From: an uncultured Bacilli bacterium
GTDB lineage: Bacteria > Bacillota_I > Bacilli_A > RF39 > UBA660
DNA: 64,000 nucleotides
NCBI GenBank assembly: GCA_947629445.1
Contig: CANRDU010000003.1
Location: 1 to 64,000, forward strand
Reading direction: 5' to 3'
Shown here: in pieces, positions 57,467 to 64,000 of the stretch
Position numbering within the stretch: the first letter of the stretch is position 1
How the letters are laid out: each line of letters starts with the position of its first letter
The notes under the pieces: model-generated
The model's input: only the letters and a program-made list of their open reading frames with translations
Told to the model about the DNA's origin: nothing
Database searches by the model: none
Position numbers and translations under genes: made by a program

Positions 57467-57605
57467 TATAATGAATTTGTCAGCTGGAAAACATAAGTGT
57501 GAAATACTCCTCTCACTTATTACTTTTCTACTACAAACCTTATTAACAAAAATTTTGTTAATAGCATCCAGCTAACGAAAAAAGAATAGAAATATTCTTT
57601 TTTTT
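57467..57605 (+). ncRNA. Candidate stand-alone sRNA (TATAAT promoter to intrinsic terminator)
   Basis: TATAAT 57467-57472; three-way-junction fold closed by AGCTGGA/TCCAGCT; AAAGAATA-gaaa-TATTCTTT + T-run. Confidence 0.65.
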
Positions 57606-57651
57606 CACGAAATAACCACATTTATTGTATAATATGAGAATGAGGTGTCTT

Positions 57652-58311
57652 ATGAAAATATTAGTAGTAGATGATGAAGAATTAATCCGTAAGGTCATTC
57701 GAGAATATCTAGAAAATTCTTCCTATGAAGTAGAAGAAGCTTGTGATGGAGAAGAGGCTATTGAATGTATTAAAAAGAAAAACATTGATTTGATGATTCT
57801 AGATATTATGATGCCTAAAAAAGATGGATATGAAACGTTAAAAGAATTAAAAAATATTCGTTCCCTTCCTGTCATTGCGTTATCGGCTCGAAAAGAAGAG
57901 TACGATAAATTATTAGGATTTGAACTAGGGGTAGACGATTATTTAACAAAACCTTTCTCTCCTCGTGAATTAATGGCAAGAGTAAAGGCTGTATTACGTA
58001 GAAATAAAGAAATGAATTATTATATTCGTAAGGATTTTGTCCTCGATTTTAAAGGCCATTCTTTAAAAATTGAGGAAGAAGAAGTCAAACTCACCCCAAA
58101 AGAGTATGAATTACTCGTCTATTTTATTCAAAATGAACATATCGCGCTCTCTCGGGAACAACTTCTCAATAAAGTATGGGGTTATGACTTTTACGGAGAT
58201 GATAGAACTATCGATACCCATATTAAGATGTTACGAAATAACTTAGGAAAGTATCGAGATTGGATTATTACCGTACGAGGAATGGGGTATAAATTTGAAA
58301 GCGAAGAATAG
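57652..58311 (+). CDS. OmpR/PhoB-family response regulator
   Basis: MKILVVDDEELIRK receiver, DIMMPKKDG, winged-helix C-terminus; start after TATAAT/GAGGTG. Confidence 0.95.
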   Translation: MKILVVDDEELIRKVIREYLENSSYEVEEACDGEEAIECIKKKNIDLMILDIMMPKKDGYETLKELKNIRSLPVIALSARKEEYDKLLGFELGVDDYLTKPFSPRELMARVKAVLRRNKEMNYYIRKDFVLDFKGHSLKIEEEEVKLTPKEYELLVYFIQNEHIALSREQLLNKVWGYDFYGDDRTIDTHIKMLRNNLGKYRDWIITVRGMGYKFESEE

Positions 58312-59680
58312 AAGTATCCATACCCAGATTTGGTTCTTTTTCCTCTTATTTTCCATTTTCTTATTATTCTTTATTTGGGTAATACAGGTATTATTTTTTG
58401 ACTCTTATTATGAAATTCACAAGACGAAAGAACTGAAGGATATGGCAGCGAAAGTCAAGGATGGTTATGGGAATGCTGATTTTTATGACTTTTTAGACGA
58501 TCTTTCGTACGAGGAAGGCATTTGTATTGATATTGAAAAAAATGGCTATAATGCGTATCGCTCTTTTAGTTTTAATCGTGGTTGTATGATACCTGGAAAA
58601 GTATTTTATAAGAATGATTTTCCAGAGAGTAACGAGGAAGTGAAAGCCTACAAGATTGATAATCCTAAATTTAATAATGAAATTTTAGTTTATGGTGTTA
58701 AGTTAGATACTAAGACATTTGCTTATGTAAGTGCTTCTATTGAACCATTAGATTCCGCAACTGTTTTGCTCCGTAAACAATTTATTATTATTTCTCTTTT
58801 TGCTTTAGGTTTAGCGGTTTTAGTAAGTTATGTACTATCCAAACAAATATCGAAGCCCATTGAAGAATTAAGCAAAAAAGCAAGTAATATTTCACAAGGA
58901 GATCATCAAGTTGCTTTCTCTTCTGATACGAATATTCGGGAAATTCAACAGTTAGAAACGAGTTTAAATGAGATGCATGGAGAATTTGAAAAGACTGAAG
59001 AACTCCGTAGAGATTTAATGGCAAATGTCAGTCATGATTTAAAGACTCCATTAACGATGATTCGTGCTTATGCGGAGATGGTGCGTGACTTAACGTATAA
59101 AAATAAAAAGAAAAGAGAAGAAAATTTAAATGTTATCGTAGAAGAAACAGAACGTTTAAGCAATCTTGTGGATGATATTTTAACACTTTCTAGTTTACAA
59201 TCAGAGTCCGTTGAATTAGAAGATACTACTTTTTCTATTCATGATATGATTGTCTCTACGATTCAAAAATATGAAGTATTATTAGAAAAAGAAGGATATC
59301 ATTTCCATTATGAAGGAAAAGAAGTACTTGTGTTTGCAGATAAAAAGCGAACAGAACAAGTCATTTATAATATCATTAACAACGCAATTAATTATACTGG
59401 GGATGATAAGAATATATATATTCGACTACTAGAAAATAAAGATACTGTGCGAATTGAAATAGAAGATACTGGAAAAGGAATCTCAGAAGAGGAAAAAAAG
59501 CATATTTGGACGAAGTATTATCACTCCTCTAAGCAGCACAAACGAAATAGGGTAGGAACGGGTTTAGGACTTGCGATTGTAAAGAATATTTTAGACAATT
59601 ATCATCTTCCATATGGCATAGAATCTAAAGATAAAAACGGAACTATTTTCTATTTCGAACTAAAAAAAGGAAACAAGTAA
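58295..59680 (+). CDS. Sensor histidine kinase
   Basis: Two TM, HAMP, VSHDLKTPLTMI, NIINNAINYT, DTGKGI, GTGLGLAIV. Confidence 0.95.
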   Translation: MKAKNRSIHTQIWFFFLLFSIFLLFFIWVIQVLFFDSYYEIHKTKELKDMAAKVKDGYGNADFYDFLDDLSYEEGICIDIEKNGYNAYRSFSFNRGCMIPGKVFYKNDFPESNEEVKAYKIDNPKFNNEILVYGVKLDTKTFAYVSASIEPLDSATVLLRKQFIIISLFALGLAVLVSYVLSKQISKPIEELSKKASNISQGDHQVAFSSDTNIREIQQLETSLNEMHGEFEKTEELRRDLMANVSHDLKTPLTMIRAYAEMVRDLTYKNKKKREENLNVIVEETERLSNLVDDILTLSSLQSESVELEDTTFSIHDMIVSTIQKYEVLLEKEGYHFHYEGKEVLVFADKKRTEQVIYNIINNAINYTGDDKNIYIRLLENKDTVRIEIEDTGKGISEEEKKHIWTKYYHSSKQHKRNRVGTGLGLAIVKNILDNYHLPYGIESKDKNGTIFYFELKKGNK

Positions 59681-59741
59681 TTCTACTTGTTTTTTTGTCT
59701 TTAGTTGTGATACAATAAGTATGTTGAATAGGAGAGTTCTT

Positions 59742-60098
59742 ATGTCAGAAAAAGGTTTTTCATTAGTAGAATTAATCGGTGTTCTCGTACTTCTTTCTGT
59801 AATTGTCTTGGTAGCCTTTCCTAATATTTTAACAGCTATTCAAGGAACAAATCAAAAAATAGAAGAAGCAACGGAACAATTATTGATTGCGAATGCAAAA
59901 AGTTATATTAATGATACGCTACCAGGTAGGAGTGGTTGCGTGAATGTTTCTACCCTCGTCGAAGAAGGATATACGGAAACACCAATTGCAAATTCTGATA
60001 GTACAAAATCTCAAGAAATACAGAATTCTTGGAGTGTTCATTACGATTGGGATAATGGTAAATATGTAAATTTCACTTTGAGGGATTCTTCATGTTAG
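59742..60098 (+). CDS. Prepilin-type N-terminal cleavage/methylation domain protein (second orphan)
   Basis: MSEKGFSLVELIGVLVLLSVIVLVAFP; RBS AGGAGA. Confidence 0.85.
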   Translation: MSEKGFSLVELIGVLVLLSVIVLVAFPNILTAIQGTNQKIEEATEQLLIANAKSYINDTLPGRSGCVNVSTLVEEGYTETPIANSDSTKSQEIQNSWSVHYDWDNGKYVNFTLRDSSC

Positions 60099-60766
60099 AA
60101 CGTTTGGAATTACTGATAGGAAAAGAAAATTTAGTCAAACTGCGCAATGTGAGAGTCTTAGTAATTGGTGTTGGTGGAGTTGGCGGATATGCAGTCGAAG
60201 CTTTAGCTCGTTCTGGGATAGGATCTTTGGTATTAGTAGATCCAGATGTCGTAGAAGAATCCAATGTGAATAGGCAGTTAGTCGCTCTTTCTAGTACCAT
60301 TGGTCAAAAGAAAGTGGATGTATTAAAAAGTCGTGTTCAAGATATAGGATTAGATACGAATGTAGATGTATTTTACGATTATGTTACTGAAGAGAATATT
60401 GACTTTTATCTAAATGATGTTGATTTTATTGTAGATGCTTGCGATTCTGCCATGACGAAATTAGCTATCATGAAAAAGAGTTTAGAAGGTAGCATTCCTT
60501 TAATTTCTTGTATGGGTACAGGTAACAAGATGGATCCATCTAGACTTACCATTACAGAACTTTCCAAAACCAATTATGATCCGCTTGCTAAAAAATTGCG
60601 AAAATTGGTACGTGACTTTCATTTAAAAGGAAAAATAATGGTAGTATCTAGCAAGGAAGAAAAGAGAAAAAAAGGAGAACGAATCATCCCTTCTAATGCA
60701 TTTGTTCCCGGAAGTGCCGGACTTTTATGTGCCAGCTATGTTATTAATCAAATCATAAGTAGGTGA
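60092..60766 (+). CDS. tcdA: ThiF-superfamily tRNA threonylcarbamoyladenosine dehydratase
   Basis: VLVIGVGGVGGYAVEALARSGIGSLVLVDPDVVEESNVNRQ. Confidence 0.92.
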   Translation: MLERLELLIGKENLVKLRNVRVLVIGVGGVGGYAVEALARSGIGSLVLVDPDVVEESNVNRQLVALSSTIGQKKVDVLKSRVQDIGLDTNVDVFYDYVTEENIDFYLNDVDFIVDACDSAMTKLAIMKKSLEGSIPLISCMGTGNKMDPSRLTITELSKTNYDPLAKKLRKLVRDFHLKGKIMVVSSKEEKRKKGERIIPSNAFVPGSAGLLCASYVINQIISR

Positions 60767-60769
60767 TGT

Positions 60770-61306
60770 ATGCAAAAGTTAGCGGAAATTGTCAAAACAT
60801 TTAAAGGAGAAGTATTGTGCATTGGTGTTGAAGATACCAGTATCTTAAAAGCATTATCGCATAATAATCAAGTAAATGTTTTTACATTAGACCGAAAAAT
60901 ATCGACAGGACTTTTTTTTAAAAAGAAAAAAGTCAAAACCAAAAGTGGTAAAAAAGTAAACATGACAAAAATGCGAAAATCTTTCAAAAAGAAATCTATT
61001 GATTATATGGTTTGCGATATCAATTCTATCTATGATTATTTTAAATATTTTATTTACGATAGTGTAGTAATTAATAAGAAAAAATTGTATTTATATGGGT
61101 ATTCAAAATATTTAGACCCTAATACCTTAGCAAAAAGATTTGAAAGATATCATGCGAAAGTAGAAGTATCCTCTCAGGGAAATCAATTTCTCCTTATTAT
61201 TGATAATGAAAATAGTAAGGGCAATTGGTTAAAAGCAAAATGGTATATTTTAGTGGATAGTTTCCACAATTTAGGAGATTTAATATCAACAGCATTAACT
61301 AGTTAG
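60770..61306 (+). CDS. Hypothetical protein
   Basis: Complete ORF in an operon; no family recognised. Confidence 0.6.
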   Translation: MQKLAEIVKTFKGEVLCIGVEDTSILKALSHNNQVNVFTLDRKISTGLFFKKKKVKTKSGKKVNMTKMRKSFKKKSIDYMVCDINSIYDYFKYFIYDSVVINKKKLYLYGYSKYLDPNTLAKRFERYHAKVEVSSQGNQFLLIIDNENSKGNWLKAKWYILVDSFHNLGDLISTALTS

Positions 61307-61316
61307 AAGGTGGAAT

Positions 61317-62039
61317 ATGAAAATTATTGTGAGTGATTTTGATGGAACTTTATTTGGTGATCAATTTGAGGAAAACAGAAAAGCCATTAATGATTTTGTT
61401 CATCGCGGCAATATGTTTGTTATTGCAACTGGAAGAGCTATGAATTACCTTGCTGAAGATTTAAGCATGGTAGATTTAGAATGTGATTATTATATATGTA
61501 ATGACGGTGGTGTTATTTTTGACAAATATTTTAACGTTTTATTTCGAAAAGATATCCGTCAAGAACTTGTTCGACCTATTTATTATTCTCTAAAAGATAA
61601 TGATAATATGTTAGAAGTTTTTATCGATACCAGTCATGGATATGTAACGGATGCTAGTAAATGTGCAAATGGTATTATAGCGCGCCCTTATAATAAGGAA
61701 GAGGCTATGATTACTTTGGAAACTATTTTAAGAAAGTATCCAGATGTCAATGGCTATATGAGTACGAATTGGATTAATTTATTTGATAAATCGGTTTCTA
61801 AGAAAAATGCGATTGATTATCTAGTAAGTACGTATCATTATAACCCGAAAGATATCTATACGATTGGCGATGGACTTAACGATTTCGACATGATTGAGGC
61901 TTATCAAGGCTATACCGTTGCGGATAGTAAAGATGATCTTCTTAGTGTTTCTAGAGGAACTGTCCATAGCATCAAAGAATTAATCGATTTAATAGAAGAA
62001 GAAAATGAAGAAGAAGTAGAATTGGAAGAAGAATGGTAA
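61317..62039 (+). CDS. HAD-superfamily hydrolase (Cof-like)
   Basis: VSDFDGTLF, IATGRAMNYL, IGDGLNDFDMI. Confidence 0.92.
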   Translation: MKIIVSDFDGTLFGDQFEENRKAINDFVHRGNMFVIATGRAMNYLAEDLSMVDLECDYYICNDGGVIFDKYFNVLFRKDIRQELVRPIYYSLKDNDNMLEVFIDTSHGYVTDASKCANGIIARPYNKEEAMITLETILRKYPDVNGYMSTNWINLFDKSVSKKNAIDYLVSTYHYNPKDIYTIGDGLNDFDMIEAYQGYTVADSKDDLLSVSRGTVHSIKELIDLIEEENEEEVELEEEW

Positions 62040-62101
62040 TCATTCTTTTTTTTGACATATTTTTTCCTTCCTTTGTATTATAAATAATAAGGAGGTATCT
62101 T

Positions 62102-62968
62102 ATGGCAAAACATTTTCATTCTAAACGTAAACTGCGAAAAAAGTGGCTAATAGAATACATCTGTTTATTCTTATTTGCTTATTTTACCATTAAATTATGT
62201 ATCTATTTATTGGTAGATATCAATCCTGCTTCTTTATTAGAAATTGAAAATGTAGGAGGAGAAATTTATCAAAAATTTCAAAAGTATACCGTGAATAATC
62301 CCATCTATCTGTTAAATTATGAAGGGAGTCCCAAAAAATTACTTCCCGTAAGTATCGAAACGCCATCTTCAGAGGGAGGAAAAAGAATTTATCTTTATAG
62401 TACCCATGATGATGAGGCTTATGCATCCAAAGAATCGATATTAGATGCATCCGAGTATTTAAAGGAGGGATTAGAGAAAGAAAATATTACAGTTATCAAA
62501 GAAAATGGTAGTATTTCTGAATTTTTAAAAATGCATAACTATAATTATCAAGCTAGTTATGTTGCGAGTCGCTATTTTATTGAATCAGAGCTTTCAAAAG
62601 CATCCTACGATTTAATTATTGATCTTCATAGAGATGCGATTAATAAAGAATCATCTACTACGGTGATTAACGGAAAGAATTGTGCTCGGATTTTATTTGT
62701 AGTAGGAAAAGAGCATGACCACTATCAAGCCAATTATGATTTAGCATACACTCTTCATAACATTGTACAAGAAAAATATGAAAAGTTAAGTAGGGGAGTA
62801 CTACTACAAAGTGGACCAAAAGTAAATGGTATCTATAATCAAGATTTATCCCCTAATATGATTTTATTGGAACTTGGTGGAAATAAAAATACTTATGAAG
62901 AAGTAAAAAATACAATTGATTTGATTGTACCGTTAATAGGAGAATATTTAAATGGAAAGAAAATATAA
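62102..62968 (+). CDS. spoIIP: Stage II sporulation protein P (cell-wall amidase)
   Basis: LYSTHDDEAYASKESILDA, DLIIDLHRDA, LLELGGNKNTYEEVKNTIDLIVPLI. Confidence 0.88.
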   Translation: MAKHFHSKRKLRKKWLIEYICLFLFAYFTIKLCIYLLVDINPASLLEIENVGGEIYQKFQKYTVNNPIYLLNYEGSPKKLLPVSIETPSSEGGKRIYLYSTHDDEAYASKESILDASEYLKEGLEKENITVIKENGSISEFLKMHNYNYQASYVASRYFIESELSKASYDLIIDLHRDAINKESSTTVINGKNCARILFVVGKEHDHYQANYDLAYTLHNIVQEKYEKLSRGVLLQSGPKVNGIYNQDLSPNMILLELGGNKNTYEEVKNTIDLIVPLIGEYLNGKKI

Positions 62969-63278
62969 AATATTTCGTTGGACGTTTTTTCTACTTTTTA
63001 TTACGTTTTTAACCCTTTATTTTTCACAGTTAACAGGCTATTATGAATTTCAGAATTATCAGAAGATGACTATGACACAAGAACAAATTAAACAATTTGA
63101 ACAAGATGTTCGTGAAGGAAAAGAAGTCGATATTAAAGATTATGTTGTCAATCGGGAAAGAAACTATAAAAATCGTTTTTCTAACTTAGGCCTTAAAATC
63201 TCTACGGGTGTTAGTACCATTATTAAAAAGAGCGTTATTAAGGTATTTGGTACAATATCTGGTTTCGTCTCTGGTTAA
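62952..63278 (+). CDS. Small single-TM protein downstream of spoIIP
   Basis: Overlaps the spoIIP stop; N-terminal TM, amphipathic C-terminus. Confidence 0.6.
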   Translation: MERKYKIFRWTFFLLFITFLTLYFSQLTGYYEFQNYQKMTMTQEQIKQFEQDVREGKEVDIKDYVVNRERNYKNRFSNLGLKISTGVSTIIKKSVIKVFGTISGFVSG

Positions 63279-63306
63279 AATGTGATATAATGAACATGGT
63301 GATAGT

Positions 63307-63705
63307 ATGTTATTAAAACGTTCTAAATGGTGGTTGTGGCTTATTTTGTGTTTCGCAACGTCTGGGCTTTGTCTTTTCTTTTTAGCAGATATCTTAGGAG
63401 AAGTAGAAGAAGATGCTTGGTATATGCAAGGACGATATTGGCTTTTAGGACTCCTTTGTTTTGTTTTCCCTTTTATTATTATGTTAGTGGTCTTTGCTAT
63501 TCAAATGGCATGTCTTGTGGCAGCAAAGCTAGAAGTTCCCTTAAAGGAAGTTTATTTATCTCCCTTTATATGGATTCTATTCCTTATTGTCCCTATTATT
63601 GGTTGGATTTTATTCCCACTCTTCATTCTTTATTTATATATTGCTATTTTTGTCTCCCTTGCTCATGGTGAGGCTGAAAATTTCATAGAGGAAAAAGAAG
63701 AGTAA
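63307..63705 (+). CDS. Multi-TM hypothetical protein
   Basis: Four TM segments; TGATATAAT-N6-GGTGAT-N3-ATG module. Confidence 0.65.
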   Translation: MLLKRSKWWLWLILCFATSGLCLFFLADILGEVEEDAWYMQGRYWLLGLLCFVFPFIIMLVVFAIQMACLVAAKLEVPLKEVYLSPFIWILFLIVPIIGWILFPLFILYLYIAIFVSLAHGEAENFIEEKEE

Positions 63706-63789
63706 AAGCATAGGTTTTCTATAAAAATAGAGTATCTTCATATTCTATTTTTTTTGGTTCTATGTTAAAATATTACTAGGTGATTTGAG

Positions 63790-64000
63790 ATGGAATCTTT
63801 AACCAGAAGTGAACTTAGAAAAAAGATTATGACAATTCTCTATCAAATAGGAGTTTATAAGAGCAATAAAATTGAATATGATGTAGATAAAGTAATTGCT
63901 AGTTCTATAGAAATAGATAATGAGTTTGTGAAAAACTGTGTTTATGGGGTAATTACAAATGAAAAAGATATTGATGCCCTTGCCAATAAATATTTAAATA
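63790..64000 (+). CDS. nusB: Transcription antitermination protein NusB (3' end outside the window)
   Basis: MESLTRSELRKKIMTILYQIGVYK...EIDNEFVKNCVYGVITNEKDIDALANKYL; absent from the ORF track because it runs off the edge. Confidence 0.8.
   Translation, partial: MESLTRSELRKKIMTILYQIGVYKSNKIEYDVDKVIASSIEIDNEFVKNCVYGVITNEKDIDALANKYLN

Noticed and set aside
1-64000. Alternative genetic code (TGA = Trp), considered because of the low GC content and Mycoplasma-like gene order
   Set aside because: Core genes use TGG for conserved Trp and TGA occurs as a normal stop (e.g. 6642-6644, 8524-8526).
1-64000. Prophage, integrative element, CRISPR-Cas or toxin-antitoxin locus
   Set aside because: No integrase, phage structural genes, direct-repeat/spacer array or recognisable TA pair was found; the Rpn-like fragment at the left edge is the only mobile-type gene.

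Overview
This 64 kb window comes from a low-GC, spore-former-like Bacillota (Bacilli) chromosome using the standard bacterial code. Most of it is densely packed core genes: obgE, rimM-trmD, rpsB-tsf, uvrC, murG-murB-divIB-ftsA-ftsZ, spoIIGA-sigE, rpsO-pnp, sufCDS, mutL, proS, frr, cmk-alaS, queH, tcdA, spoIIP and the start of nusB. Accessory content includes two ABC-2 export cassettes, a surface-protein cassette (InlB-B/BIG2 proteins plus a 1.6 kaa repeat protein), two orphan prepilin-like genes and a two-component system. No tRNA, rRNA, CRISPR array or intact mobile element was seen. The items I consider most worth follow-up are: (1) a tandem, apparently covarying structured RNA with two intrinsic terminators at 365-617, upstream of an ABC exporter; (2) a radical SAM protein fused to a MazG-like pyrophosphohydrolase domain at 12218-13879; (3) an apparent stand-alone sRNA at about 57479-57605 with TTAACA-type repeats in its promoter, next to a two-component system; (4) a ribosomal protein S2 with a Rho_N/SAP-like C-terminal extension; (5) a recurrent fused module, -10 box / N6 / GGTGRT / N3 / ATG. 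All homology calls come from reading the protein sequences by eye; no database search was run.
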